From Brevibacterium renqingii (GTDB taxonomy: Bacteria > Actinomycetota > Actinomycetes > Actinomycetales > Brevibacteriaceae), in the NCBI RefSeq assembly GCF_017808105.1, contig NZ_JADBHF010000019.1, forward strand, positions 1-43,616: DNA of 43,616 nucleotides, given 5' to 3'. The notes under the pieces were generated by a model. That model saw only the letters and a program-made list of their open reading frames with translations. It was not told the DNA's origin and did not search any database. Below, one piece after another: positions 1-8,924 of this stretch. The translations under genes and the position numbers were made by a program. The first letter of the stretch is position 1. Every line of letters begins with the position of its first letter.

Positions 1-2
1 TC

Positions 3-1199
3 TTCCCCGACGTCTCGCCGTATATCGGCACCCTCGCGGCTTTCGCCACTTACTTCGTCGGATTCCTAGCCCGCCCAGTCGGCGCGGCGATCTTTGGGCA
101 CTGGGGCGACCGAATCGGCCGGAAAGTCATGCTCATCGTCACTTTGCTGATGATGGGAATCTCCACCGCACTCATCGGCATCCTGCCAGGCTCAGCAACA
201 TGGGGAGACGCGGCAGCGATCATCCTCATCCTCCTCCGCGTGTTCCAAGGCATTGCGGTCGGTGGCGAGTGGAGCGGCTCTGTGTTGTTGTCAATGGAAT
301 GGGGCGATCAGAAGCGGCGGGGCCTCATGGGCAGTTGGCCTCAACTCGGCGTTGCCATCGGTCTCATTCTCTCCACCGGGCTGATGTCTCTGTTCAATGG
401 GATTATGGGCAAAGATGCGTTCATCACCTGGGGCTTCCGTATTCCGTTCCTCCTGAGCCTGGTGCTGGTGGCGATCGGCCTCTACATTCGGTTGAAGATC
501 ATGGAGACGCCACAGTTCTCGAAGGTAGTCGCGGAACAGACCACAACGGCCGCGCCGCTCATGCAGGTCATCCGTCGGTTCCCGAAGGAGATCATCCTTT
601 CGGCGTTTTTGAGGATGTCCGAGCAGATGCCGTTCTATGTAGTTACAGCGTTTGTGCTGTCGTACATGACCAGCGGCTCAAACGGGCACGATTACACGTA
701 CAACTTCGTGCTCATCGGTACTCTGGTCGCGGCGGGCGTGGAGTTCATCCTGGTTCCGTTGTTCGGTCTCTACTCCGACACGATCGGTCGGAAGAAGATC
801 TACGCCTGGGGCGCTGCGATCATGGGCGTTTGGGGCTTTGTCTACTTCGCACTCCTCGACAGCGGCGTCACCTGGTTGGCGTTCCTCGCACTGTGCCTCG
901 GCCTCGTGCCTCACGCTATGCAGTACGGGCCACAGGCGTCGATCATCGCCGAGTCGTTCCCGACAAACCTCCGGTACACGGGTGCCGGTCTCGGCTACCA
1001 GCTCTCGTCAATCATCGCCGGCGGTCCTGCCGCTTTGATTGCGACGTGGCTGATCCACCAGTTCGGAACTGGGTATGCAGTGTCCGTGTACATCCTGATC
1101 TCGGCGGTCATCACTTTGGTTGCCTTGAGGTTCCTCAAGGACCGGTCGCGGAGTGACATCACCGATGACGCGACGTACGCGAAGGGGCACGATCGCTGA
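3..1199 (+). CDS. MFS transporter of the metabolite:H+ symporter (MHS) type, 5'-truncated by the window edge
   Basis: The reading frame is open from base 3 to a TGA at 1197-1199, so about 398 C-terminal residues are visible and the start lies outside the window. Soon after the edge comes the loop motif GHWGDRIGRK, the hallmark of major facilitator proteins between helices 2 and 3. A second copy-like loop, YSDTIGRKKIY, follows in the second half. About ten hydrophobic helices can be read. The large loop and overall pattern resemble the MHS subfamily (ShiA, KgtP, ProP relatives), which co-transport small organic acids or zwitterions with protons. The substrate cannot be read from sequence. The gene ends 13 bases before the stop of the convergent racemase gene. 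Membrane transporter: confident. Subfamily: fairly confident. Substrate: unknown. Confidence 0.88.
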   Translation, partial: FPDVSPYIGTLAAFATYFVGFLARPVGAAIFGHWGDRIGRKVMLIVTLLMMGISTALIGILPGSATWGDAAAIILILLRVFQGIAVGGEWSGSVLLSMEWGDQKRRGLMGSWPQLGVAIGLILSTGLMSLFNGIMGKDAFITWGFRIPFLLSLVLVAIGLYIRLKIMETPQFSKVVAEQTTTAAPLMQVIRRFPKEIILSAFLRMSEQMPFYVVTAFVLSYMTSGSNGHDYTYNFVLIGTLVAAGVEFILVPLFGLYSDTIGRKKIYAWGAAIMGVWGFVYFALLDSGVTWLAFLALCLGLVPHAMQYGPQASIIAESFPTNLRYTGAGLGYQLSSIIAGGPAALIATWLIHQFGTGYAVSVYILISAVITLVALRFLKDRSRSDITDDATYAKGHDR

Positions 1200-1212
1200 G
1201 ACCCGTAGTCGG

Positions 1213-1926
1213 TCAGACTGCTGCCAGAGCAGGCTCCTCCGCCATCATCCACTCCACAATCGCAGCCACATGGGCGTCTACGGAGTCGATGGCCGGCAGG
1301 GGAGCGGTCTCCGGCGGAACCAGCAGGCCGATCTCCGTGCACGACAGCGCCACGGCATCGGCTCCGCGAGCCTTGAGGTCGTTCATGATCTCGACATACC
1401 GGGCGCGGGACGCATCAGTAAAGACTCCCTGCGTGAGCTCGTCGAAGATGATCTGGTCGACCTCGAGGCAGGTCTCCTCATCTGGAACAAGAGTGCGAAT
1501 GCCCTGAGCCTCCAGACGCTCGGTGTAGAAGCCGTCGAGCATCGTCCACTTCGTGCCCAGCACTGCCAGCGTCGAGTATCCCCGGCGCTTGGCTGTCGTC
1601 GCGATCGAGTCGACGATGTGGATGAGCGGAACATCGACCGCAGTCTCCACTGCAGGAGCGCACTTGTGCATGAGGTTCGTGGCGATCGCGACAGCCTCGG
1701 CACCGCCTTCGACCAAGCGCTGTCCGGTCGCTGCCAGCGCGGCATCGTTGCCGGCCCAGTCCTCGGCGACCTGCATCGCGCGGATATCGGCGAAGTCTGT
1801 GGAATCGAGGAGGATCTGCGCAGAATGATGACCGCCAAGCTGCTTGGCCACGGCCGCGTTGATCTTCGTGTAGTACTCGATGCTCGAATGCCAGCTCATT
1901 CCACCCAGAAGGCCGATCCTGCGCAT
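1213..1926 (-). CDS. Aspartate/glutamate racemase family protein
   Basis: A 237-residue cofactor-independent racemase-like protein. It begins MRRIGLLGGMSWHSSIEYY, the standard N-terminus of the Asp/Glu/hydantoin racemase family. Two catalytic cysteines are in place, one in the ATNLMHKCAP segment and one in the ALSCTEIGLL segment; these act as the acid/base pair in this family. I chose the ATG at 1926 because the family N-terminus starts there and a GGAG/AGGG ribosome site lies just upstream. A longer in-frame extension to 2169 would run into the divergent LysR gene and has no family similarity. The gene is divergent from that LysR gene, separated by 105 bases, so it may be its target. Substrate (aspartate, glutamate or another acidic amino acid) is not determined. 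Confidence 0.85.
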   Translation of the reverse strand: MRRIGLLGGMSWHSSIEYYTKINAAVAKQLGGHHSAQILLDSTDFADIRAMQVAEDWAGNDAALAATGQRLVEGGAEAVAIATNLMHKCAPAVETAVDVPLIHIVDSIATTAKRRGYSTLAVLGTKWTMLDGFYTERLEAQGIRTLVPDEETCLEVDQIIFDELTQGVFTDASRARYVEIMNDLKARGADAVALSCTEIGLLVPPETAPLPAIDSVDAHVAAIVEWMMAEEPALAAV

Positions 1927-2031
1927 TGTCCCTCTCCTCAACCTCGTTCGACTGTCCGTCCTCTCCAGTCTGAGCCGAATCCGCACCGCCCGGTAGACCC
2001 AGTTCCCTCTGCCCTGGCATAAGCTGGCCTT

Positions 2032-3051
2032 ATGGCAAATGTGTTCGAGCAAGCCCTCGACGTCGGGGAGACGAAGCGTCTGCTGATCTTCGGCGCCATC
2101 GCCGAAGCCGGCAGCATCGGCGCAGCGGCACGCGAACTCGGCTGGTCCCAGCCCGCGCTTTCCCAACACATGACCGCCCTTGAGAAGGACCTCGGAGTCA
2201 CACTCTTCGACCGCACCCCGCGCGGCATCGTCCTCACCACCGCCGGGCAGCTCGCCCGCATCCGCGCGAACGAGGTGGCCGCTTCGGTGATGGGATTGCG
2301 CGGCGATCTGGCGAAAGCGTTCGGACTCGGCGGACGCAATGTCCGCCTCGCGGGATTCCCCAGCTTCGTCATCGGCCCGCTGTCCGCGGCGCTCGGCAGA
2401 CTCGAAGCGGATGCAGGCACCGGAACAGAATCACCGCAGCACCATTCCTATGAAGTCGCCGAGGCGGAGCCACCCGAAGCCATGACCATGCTCGAAGACG
2501 GTGCCATCGATATGGCGTTCCTGTTCCACCACGAGGATGAAGAACCACCGGAGATCCCCGGCCACGTCACCGTCGACCTCGGTGACGACCATCTCGACCT
2601 GCTCGTCCCCGAGAGGTGGAACCGCGCCGGACAGATCCAACACCTCAGCGACGTCGCCGACCTGCCGTGGATCATGGGATGCGTGCGATGCCGCTCCACT
2701 GCCGAACGACTCTGCCGACAAGCCGGCTTCGAACCGCGCACCCGGCACATCACCGACAATCCGGGCGCCATCCAGTCACTCGTCTCCAACGGCCTCGGCG
2801 TGGCGCTTCTGCCCCGCAGCGCCCGCCGCTACGCACAGGTGAACGGCATCGACCCGATCGCCGTCGACGAGGCGGGCGCACGACGTGTCACCGCGATGAT
2901 TCCAGACGCCTTGAGTTCCGCTTCGGAAGTCGATGACCTGCTCGACGCGCTTCGTGCAGTGGCCGTCACCACTGAATCACCAGACGTCTCGGCAGGGACA
3001 ACGCAGTCGACCAGCGCTCTCGCAGACACCGACAGCTCAGGTGACGCGTGA
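2032..3051 (+). CDS. LysR-family transcriptional regulator
   Basis: A 339-residue LysR-type regulator. The N-terminal winged helix-turn-helix includes AARELGWSQPALSQHMTALE at about residues 37-56, followed by LFDRTPRGIVLTTAG. The rest is a periplasmic-binding-protein-like effector domain. The C-terminal tail is longer than usual and rich in Ser/Thr. The start codon has no clear ribosome site, but TGG-CATAAG (an extended -10) ends 8 bases before it, so a leaderless transcript is plausible. The stop overlaps the start of the TRAP small permease, so regulator and transporter are probably translated together. That arrangement and the divergent racemase suggest the regulator senses the substrate imported by the TRAP system. 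This is inference. Confidence 0.88.
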   Translation: MANVFEQALDVGETKRLLIFGAIAEAGSIGAAARELGWSQPALSQHMTALEKDLGVTLFDRTPRGIVLTTAGQLARIRANEVAASVMGLRGDLAKAFGLGGRNVRLAGFPSFVIGPLSAALGRLEADAGTGTESPQHHSYEVAEAEPPEAMTMLEDGAIDMAFLFHHEDEEPPEIPGHVTVDLGDDHLDLLVPERWNRAGQIQHLSDVADLPWIMGCVRCRSTAERLCRQAGFEPRTRHITDNPGAIQSLVSNGLGVALLPRSARRYAQVNGIDPIAVDEAGARRVTAMIPDALSSASEVDDLLDALRAVAVTTESPDVSAGTTQSTSALADTDSSGDA

Positions 3052-3605
3052 TGCAGAGGTTTGCGAGGGTCCTCAACAGGTGCCTGACGATCACCACTGC
3101 CGCAGCCGTCATCGTCATGATGGTCCACATCGTCGTCCACGCCCTCGCACGCTCCCTCTTCGACGCCCCGATCTACGGCACGAACGAGATCGTCGAATAC
3201 TGGTACCTGCCGATCGTGGCGCTGCTCGGCATCCCCGCCGCTCAGCTCGAGAAGGAACACATCCGAGTCACCATGGTCATCGAGCGTGCACGCCCGGCCA
3301 CCGCCTCAGTGTTCACGGTCTTCGCCTGCGTCCTCGGTGCGCTCGTGTCCCTCGCCTTCGCCTGGTTCGGTCTCGACCGGGCCATGGAGAACATGGCGAT
3401 CGGTTCGACCGCCGACGTCTCCGACATCATCACCTGGCCGGTGTACTTTCTTGTTCCAGTGGTCTTCGTGCTTCTGGCCGTCCTCTACGTGCTCGACGCC
3501 TACATCATCGTCCGCACCGGTCAGCCCGACCTCGACCTCGTGACCGGCAGGCCAGCTGAACACCAATCTGCCGACAGTGCTCCCGCTGACGGAAGCGAAC
3601 TGTGA
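3048..3605 (+). CDS. dctQ: TRAP transporter small permease (DctQ-type)
   Basis: The small membrane subunit of a tripartite ATP-independent periplasmic transporter, 185 residues. Four hydrophobic helices are visible at about residues 14-34, 50-66, 88-108 and 130-152, as expected for DctQ. The helix 1-2 region carries GTNEIVEYWYLPIVALLG, matching the family's ExxxY...P pattern. Two starts are possible, GTG at 3048 and ATG at 3051; both overlap the TGA of the LysR gene and imply translational coupling. The stop overlaps the GTG of the large permease. The C-terminal 30 residues are hydrophilic. Together with dctM and dctP it would use an ion gradient to import an organic acid or amino-acid-like solute. 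Confidence 0.87.
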   Translation: MMQRFARVLNRCLTITTAAAVIVMMVHIVVHALARSLFDAPIYGTNEIVEYWYLPIVALLGIPAAQLEKEHIRVTMVIERARPATASVFTVFACVLGALVSLAFAWFGLDRAMENMAIGSTADVSDIITWPVYFLVPVVFVLLAVLYVLDAYIIVRTGQPDLDLVTGRPAEHQSADSAPADGSEL

Positions 3606-5143
3606 ACCCGAATACCGATGCCTCCGCCGCGGCGCTGCCGCCGGACGCCACGACACAGCACCCCTCCCTCTTCCCCACCGGATCACGACGGAGGCGACCC
3701 GGCTGGCTCGCACTCACCGTCGGCTTCGGGCTCGTCGCCGTCTGCCTCTTCGGCCTTTTCACCAGCCCCTCGGCTGCCGTCGGTGGAGCCTGGTGCATCG
3801 CCATGATGCTCGTGCTCCTCTTCCTCTCCGTGCCCGTGGCCATCGCCCTGTCCGTACCGTCGATCATCGGCGTCTACGCCGTGTCCGGCATCCCCGCGAC
3901 CATGAACATCCTGGCCACGGCGCCGTTCAGCGCGGTCTCGGACTGGACGCTCAGCGTGCTGCCGATGTTCATCTTCATGGGCATGCTGCTCACCCAGTCC
4001 GGGCTGTCGGCGAAGATCTACCGCGTCGCCGACCACTGGTTCTCATGGTTGCCCGGCGGCATCGGCATCGGCACCACCTTCGCCGGAGCCGGACTGTCCG
4101 CCGTCACCGGCTCGACGATCGGCATGACCTACGCTCTCGGCCGAGCCGGGATCCCCGAGATGCTCAAAGCCGGCTACGACAGACGCATGGCCGTCGGCAC
4201 GATCATGGTCTCCGGCATGACGGGCAACCTCATCCCACCGTCGATCCTCATGGTCGTCTACGCCGGCATCGCCTCGGTGCCGGTCGGCCCCGCCCTCATG
4301 GCCGGAGCCCTGCCCGGCATTCTCCTGGCCCTCTGCTTCGCCGTCTTCATCTTCGCCATCGGCCTCGTTGCACCGTCGCTCGTCGGCCGCAACGCCGCCA
4401 CCCCTGATCGAACCCGCCCCACGTGGCGACAGCGCTTCACCTCGCTCGGCGGCGTCTGGGGATTCCTGGTCATCCTCGTCGTCCTCTTCGGCGGCATGTT
4501 CTCCGGCATCTTCACCCCCACCGAGGCGGGAGCCGCCGCCGCTCTCTGCTCGGTACTGCTGTGCCTGTGGGAGAAACGGGCCGACCTGCCGTGGCGCAAG
4601 GTCGCGGAATCGGCGCTGGCAACGGTGTCGGCCACCTCGGCGATCTTCTTCATCATGATCGGCGCGACGATGCTCACGAGCCTGCTGGCGATCACGGGGC
4701 TCGCCCCCATCCTCACCGGGTTCATCACGAGCCTCGGGCTGTCGACGGTGAGCTTCCTGCTCGTGCTCATCGTCCTCTACATCATCATGGGCATGTTCTT
4801 CGACACCATGTCGATGATGCTGCTGACCATCCCGATCCTGCTGCCGACGCTCGAGACGATGGGGGTGAGCCCGCTGTGGTTCGGCGTCTTCGTCGTCCTG
4901 CTCGGCGAGTTCGGCATGATCACCCCGCCGGTCGGCATCATCCCCTACATCGTCCACAGCATCGCCAAGCACCCCGACGTCAACCTCGGGCACACCGTCA
5001 CTTTGCGGGACATCTTCACCTCACTCCTGTGGTTCCTGCCCGTGGCTGTGGTCTTCCTCGTCCTCATGATCGCCGCCCCCGGGATGACGGAGTGGCTTCC
5101 TGACCTCATCGAACGCACAAGCGGCGGAATGGCCGCCGGATGA
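3602..5143 (+). CDS. dctM: TRAP transporter large permease (DctM-type)
   Basis: A 513-residue multi-pass protein with the conserved segments of DctM. These include the GxxxTxAxFSAVSDWTLSVLPMF-like region near residue 110 (FSAVSDWTLSVLPMFIFMG), LIPPSILMVVYAG near 211, FTPTEAGA near 302, and GEFGMITPPVG near the C-terminus. More than ten hydrophobic helices are visible. The start is a GTG at 3602 overlapping the dctQ stop, preceded by GGAAG about 8 bases upstream. The N-terminal 30 residues form an unusual hydrophilic extension. The protein forms the ion-coupled translocation pathway. Gene order regulator-Q-M-P with the binding protein last is normal variation for this family. Confidence 0.92.
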   Translation: MNPNTDASAAALPPDATTQHPSLFPTGSRRRRPGWLALTVGFGLVAVCLFGLFTSPSAAVGGAWCIAMMLVLLFLSVPVAIALSVPSIIGVYAVSGIPATMNILATAPFSAVSDWTLSVLPMFIFMGMLLTQSGLSAKIYRVADHWFSWLPGGIGIGTTFAGAGLSAVTGSTIGMTYALGRAGIPEMLKAGYDRRMAVGTIMVSGMTGNLIPPSILMVVYAGIASVPVGPALMAGALPGILLALCFAVFIFAIGLVAPSLVGRNAATPDRTRPTWRQRFTSLGGVWGFLVILVVLFGGMFSGIFTPTEAGAAAALCSVLLCLWEKRADLPWRKVAESALATVSATSAIFFIMIGATMLTSLLAITGLAPILTGFITSLGLSTVSFLLVLIVLYIIMGMFFDTMSMMLLTIPILLPTLETMGVSPLWFGVFVVLLGEFGMITPPVGIIPYIVHSIAKHPDVNLGHTVTLRDIFTSLLWFLPVAVVFLVLMIAAPGMTEWLPDLIERTSGGMAAG

Positions 5144-5291
5144 CCCCGCCGAGGCGGCCCACCGAACCGACGAACGTGCTGTCGGAACGCTTCCGCACGG
5201 TGTGAGCGGAGTCATGTTCTTTCGAGGTCGGGGCGAGCGGATTCGGATCTATGATCTAAGAGAATTCACAGCCGTCGTTCAAAGGAGTCCC

Positions 5292-6572
5292 ATGCAGCGC
5301 ATCCGTACGGCGGCAGTCCGCCGCGCCACTGTCACAGCAATGGCGGCATCTTTGGCCTTGCTCGCCGGCTGTGCCGGATCGGTCGGCGGTGGCGGTTCGG
5401 ACTCGGAGACCGCCGCGGGTGAGGGCTTCGCTGTCGATGCTTCCCAAGATGAGATCGATGAGGCTCTGGCCGACCTCGACCCGGTGACTCTGAAGTTCCA
5501 GCCCTCGGCGATGTCGGAGAAGTCAATCCTCGCGCCCAACGGGCTCGATGTGAAGAAGGCGATCGAGGAACGCTCCGGCGGGAAGATCACCGTCGACATC
5601 GTGTGGGGTCAGGCGATCGCCAGCTATGCCGACGTCGATGATGCCCTGGCCGATGGCCGCGTCGACCTCGCGTTCACTCTGCCGTCCTACACCCCAGCCG
5701 AGTATCCGGCCTTCGATGCCCTCGGCACCGCAATGTCGACCCTGCCGAGCTCCCCGGTGGCAAGCGATCTGGCGGCGAATGCGGCCGGCGTCCAAGCAGC
5801 CTGGGAGACGCCCGAGGTGCTTGCCGAGTTCGAGAATAAGGACCTCGTCCCACTCATTCCGATGCTCGCCGCGGGCGGGTATTCGACGATGTGCTCCGAG
5901 CCGATGACCGCCGCGAAGGACTGGAAGGGACAGCAGATCCGCGTCGGCTCGGCGGCCGCCGGCAAGCAGGTGACCGACCTCGGCGCGACCCCGGTGTCTC
6001 TGTCGTTCCCGGAGACCTATGAGGCGCTGCAGCGCGGCACCGTCGACTGCGATCTCGGTCAGCTGGCCCCGAACGTCGAGGCCGGCACCTTCGAGGTCGC
6101 ACCGCACATCGGTGTCGCTTCCGATGCGGGAATCGCCCGTTCGGCCGGTGCGATCACGGCCGGGAAGAAGTACTCGGAACTTCCGGTGGCCTATCAGCAG
6201 GTGGTATTCGACGCGATGTCGACGACGTTCTCCACGATGATGGAGGTCGTCATCGGTGCGAAGGCTCAGGCCGTCGAGCAGGCGAAGGACAACGGCGGTT
6301 CCGTCAAGCCGTTCGAGGACGATGTCCAGAAGCAGATGGCGAAGTACGCGAAGACGCTGTCGGACAAGACCGCTGAGAAGGCCGGAGTTGCCGAGGCCCC
6401 GAAGGCGCTGAGCAGTGCGGGGGAGGAGTGGCAGAAGAGCGTGACCGAGCTCGGCTTCGACGACAAGGGCGAATTCGCCTCACTCGACGAGTGGTACCCG
6501 GAGGACGCGTCGTACGACAAACTCGGCGACGAGCTGTTCAAGAAGGTGATGGCCGCGCATCGGCCGGAGTGA
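5292..6572 (+). CDS. dctP: TRAP transporter solute-binding lipoprotein (DctP-type)
   Basis: A 426-residue extracytoplasmic binding protein. It begins with a short basic region (MQRIRTAAVRR), a hydrophobic core and the lipobox LLAGC with the lipidated Cys at residue 27, so it should be anchored to the outer face of the membrane. The mature part has DctP-family features such as VDIVWGQAI near residue 93 and a repeated pattern of ligand-loop glycines. I chose ATG 5292 because AAAGGAG lies directly upstream and the signal peptide starts there; an in-frame GTG 90 bases upstream has neither. The 148-base gap after dctM contains TATGAT at 5250-5255, so dctP may have an extra promoter. The ligand is unknown. 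Confidence 0.9.
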   Translation: MQRIRTAAVRRATVTAMAASLALLAGCAGSVGGGGSDSETAAGEGFAVDASQDEIDEALADLDPVTLKFQPSAMSEKSILAPNGLDVKKAIEERSGGKITVDIVWGQAIASYADVDDALADGRVDLAFTLPSYTPAEYPAFDALGTAMSTLPSSPVASDLAANAAGVQAAWETPEVLAEFENKDLVPLIPMLAAGGYSTMCSEPMTAAKDWKGQQIRVGSAAAGKQVTDLGATPVSLSFPETYEALQRGTVDCDLGQLAPNVEAGTFEVAPHIGVASDAGIARSAGAITAGKKYSELPVAYQQVVFDAMSTTFSTMMEVVIGAKAQAVEQAKDNGGSVKPFEDDVQKQMAKYAKTLSDKTAEKAGVAEAPKALSSAGEEWQKSVTELGFDDKGEFASLDEWYPEDASYDKLGDELFKKVMAAHRPE

Positions 6573-6652
6573 GTGGGAGGCACCGTCCTTCCGTCGACAC
6601 CCTGCGAACTCTCAATCTCCACCCCACCTGATCTATTAGGCTGGTGACGGCC

Positions 6653-6683
6653 CCGAACCTCGGTGAACGATTCCGAACCTCGG
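6653..6683 (+). repeat. Pair of 11-bp direct repeats upstream of the UbiB-family gene
   Basis: CCGAACCTCGG occurs at 6653-6663 and again at 6673-6683, a spacing of 20 bases or about two helical turns on the same DNA face. The pair lies 31 bases before the ATG at 6715. Repeated sites on one face before a gene are typical of regulator binding, but no regulator is identified and chance cannot be excluded. Confidence 0.35.
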
Positions 6684-6714
6684 CGGGGACCACAGACGGC
6701 GGAAGGGATGAAGG

Positions 6715-8730
6715 ATGACGATCCTCTACTCCATCGGACTGGGCGTCCTCAGCGCGCTCATCGTCGGATTCCTCGTCCGACGGATGATGTTCACCGGCAC
6801 CGGTGCCGCTCGCAATACAATCGTGTCCCTCATCATGGGTCTGTCGATCTGGCCGATCACACTTCAGGCCTACAAGATGCTCGGCATCTCCGCAGGCGGA
6901 TACTATCCGACCCTGGACATGAGCTTCCCGGCCATCATGGTCTTCCTGCTGCTCTTCGCGTGGTTCATCGTCATCCAGATGTTCGTCCTCCTGGCGATCG
7001 AACTCGTCATGCCCTCGGGCACGCTCAGCTCACTCATCCGCAACGCTCCGAAGATCCCCACCTGGTATCGCCGACTCAACCGGCTCGCGCAGATCCAGAA
7101 GATCCTCATCAAGTTCGGACTCTCCCACTACCTCAAGCCGAGGATTCCGACCCTGCGGGTGTCTCTGCGTGAGATCGCCTCGACAACGCGCGACGCCCTC
7201 GCCGCCTCAGGCGTCACCTTCATCAAGCTCGGCCAGTTCATCGCCACCCGCGGTGACATGATCCCGCACGAGTTCGTCGAAGAGTTCTCTACCCTGCAGG
7301 CCGGCGTGAAGCCCGTTCCCTTCTCCGAGGTCAAGGACCAGCTCGAGGCCGAATGGGGCCGTCCTGTCGCCGAGGTGTTCGCCGAGTTCGACGAAGTCCC
7401 CTTCGCAGGCGCTTCGGTCGCGCAGGTTCACCGTGCGGTGACCTTGGAAGGTCGCGCGGTGGCGGTGAAAGTGCAGCGACCGAAGATCCGCAAACAGGTC
7501 CGCGCCGATTGCGATATCGTCCTCACCCTGGCCGAGCGTCTGGAGCGGACGACGGAGTGGGCGCAGAAGATCGGCATCGCGAAGCTCGCCCACAGCTTCG
7601 TCGACTCACTCCAGGGCGAACTCGACTACCGCGGGGAACTGGGGCACATCGAAGCGCTCCGCCTCGCCGACGAGACCGGACGTTCGACGTCGAAGACCGA
7701 CTCGACGGTCCACATCCCGCACGTGCACAAGGAACTCTCCGGCGAGTTCGTCATCGTCATGGACCTCGTCGAGGGCATCCCCCTGTCCCACGCCGCCGAG
7801 GTGGTCGACAACCTCTCCGAACTGGCCCGTAGGGAGATCGCTGAGGACCTGTTCCTCATGGTCGTACGTCAGGTGCTCGGCAAAGGCATCTTCCACGCCG
7901 ATCTCCACCCGGGAAACATCGTCATCTCCCAATCCGGTCGTGCCGGACTCGTGGACTTCGGTGCCGTCGGTCGCATCGACAAACGTGACCGGCGTGCCAT
8001 CGCCTTGCTGCTCATGGCCTTCGACTCGCAGAACTCGCAAGCGGCGACAGCTGCGATCCTGGAGCTGCTGGGCACGCCGAGTGATGTGAACCTGCGGGAG
8101 CTGCAACGTGAGATCGGGCAGATCATGCTGAAGTTCGGTGACGGACTGCCGGGATCCACCTCGGCGGCACTGTTCGGCGAGCTCATCGATTTCGTCGTCG
8201 ACTTCGGGTTCCCGATGCCCGCCTCGGTAGCGACGGCCTTCCGCGCGATCAGCACCCTCGAAGGATCGATCACCCGGCTGGTTCCCGAACTCAACCTGCT
8301 GGCTTTGGTGACTCAGAACGGGAGGACGCTGCTGCGTGAGGTCGGCGGACTGGGCGTCGACCGGCAGGAATTCACTCTCTATGCAGCCGCGACTGCACCG
8401 CAGATCGCCGAGCTGCCCGGACAGCTCTCTCGCATCGCCGGCCACCTGCAGGACGGAACGCTTGACGTCGGCACATCAGGGCTGAACATCTCGATGATCA
8501 AGAACCTGCTCAAGTCCACCGTCGAGCAGTTCATCCAGGTGATCGTGTCCACGGCGCTCATCCTCGGGGGAGTGATCCTCATGGCCGCCGACTTCGGGCC
8601 GCAGCTGGCTCCCGAACTCAAACTCTTCACCTACTTCGGTGCCTGGGTGCTGCTGGTCGGCAGCGTCATCGCCGCCCTCGTGCTGGCGCCAGCCCTGCGG
8701 CAGAGAATGGTGTGGGACGGGCTGGGGTAG
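6715..8730 (+). CDS. ABC1/UbiB-family atypical kinase-like membrane protein
   Basis: A 671-residue protein of the ABC1/AarF/UbiB family. Residues 1-100 hold three hydrophobic helices. The kinase-like core then shows the family hallmarks: the KxGQ motif in FIKLGQFIATRGDMIP (about residue 173), an alanine/glycine-rich loop in FAGASVAQVHRA, the lysine segment AVKVQRP, the catalytic-loop-like FHADLHPGNI and the metal-binding LVDFGAVGRI. The C-terminus carries two further helices (about residues 605-668), typical of membrane-tethered UbiB proteins. In other organisms the family supports isoprenoid-quinone or lipid metabolism through an ATPase activity. An actinobacterium would use menaquinone, so a role in ubiquinone synthesis should not be assumed. 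The start has a clear AAGGATG context with GGAAGGG upstream. It appears monocistronic. Confidence 0.9.
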   Translation: MTILYSIGLGVLSALIVGFLVRRMMFTGTGAARNTIVSLIMGLSIWPITLQAYKMLGISAGGYYPTLDMSFPAIMVFLLLFAWFIVIQMFVLLAIELVMPSGTLSSLIRNAPKIPTWYRRLNRLAQIQKILIKFGLSHYLKPRIPTLRVSLREIASTTRDALAASGVTFIKLGQFIATRGDMIPHEFVEEFSTLQAGVKPVPFSEVKDQLEAEWGRPVAEVFAEFDEVPFAGASVAQVHRAVTLEGRAVAVKVQRPKIRKQVRADCDIVLTLAERLERTTEWAQKIGIAKLAHSFVDSLQGELDYRGELGHIEALRLADETGRSTSKTDSTVHIPHVHKELSGEFVIVMDLVEGIPLSHAAEVVDNLSELARREIAEDLFLMVVRQVLGKGIFHADLHPGNIVISQSGRAGLVDFGAVGRIDKRDRRAIALLLMAFDSQNSQAATAAILELLGTPSDVNLRELQREIGQIMLKFGDGLPGSTSAALFGELIDFVVDFGFPMPASVATAFRAISTLEGSITRLVPELNLLALVTQNGRTLLREVGGLGVDRQEFTLYAAATAPQIAELPGQLSRIAGHLQDGTLDVGTSGLNISMIKNLLKSTVEQFIQVIVSTALILGGVILMAADFGPQLAPELKLFTYFGAWVLLVGSVIAALVLAPALRQRMVWDGLG

Positions 8731-8754
8731 AAGGAAGCATTCGGTTCACAGCCA

Positions 8755-8770
8755 ATAGAATCAATTCTAT
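8755..8770. promoter_or_regulatory. Perfect inverted repeat, candidate operator before the SDR gene
   Basis: ATAGAAT-CA-ATTCTAT is a perfect 7+7 bp inverted repeat with a 2-base spacer, lying in an AT-rich patch within a GC-rich genome and 155 bases before the dehydrogenase start. The size and symmetry suit a dimeric repressor such as a GntR or TetR protein. Nearby, AATCTGCTGCC is directly repeated at 8801-8811 and 8849-8859. No such regulator gene adjoins, so the binding protein is unknown. Confidence 0.45.
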
Positions 8771-8924
8771 GATTAATGACAGTTCACCATAGGCAACAGC
8801 AATCTGCTGCCAGGCTTTCCCGCAACGACGTGGGTGAAGTCGGCGCAGAATCTGCTGCCGTCGACAGGTGTCGGCGACATGCCGGCGCCACCACACGCTG
8901 CCACAGGCAGGAGAGAGGAACGTT

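Noticed and set aside
1153..2022. A long plus-strand frame across the racemase gene
   Set aside because: It is antisense to the racemase with its two catalytic cysteines and family N-terminus, and has no recognisable domain.
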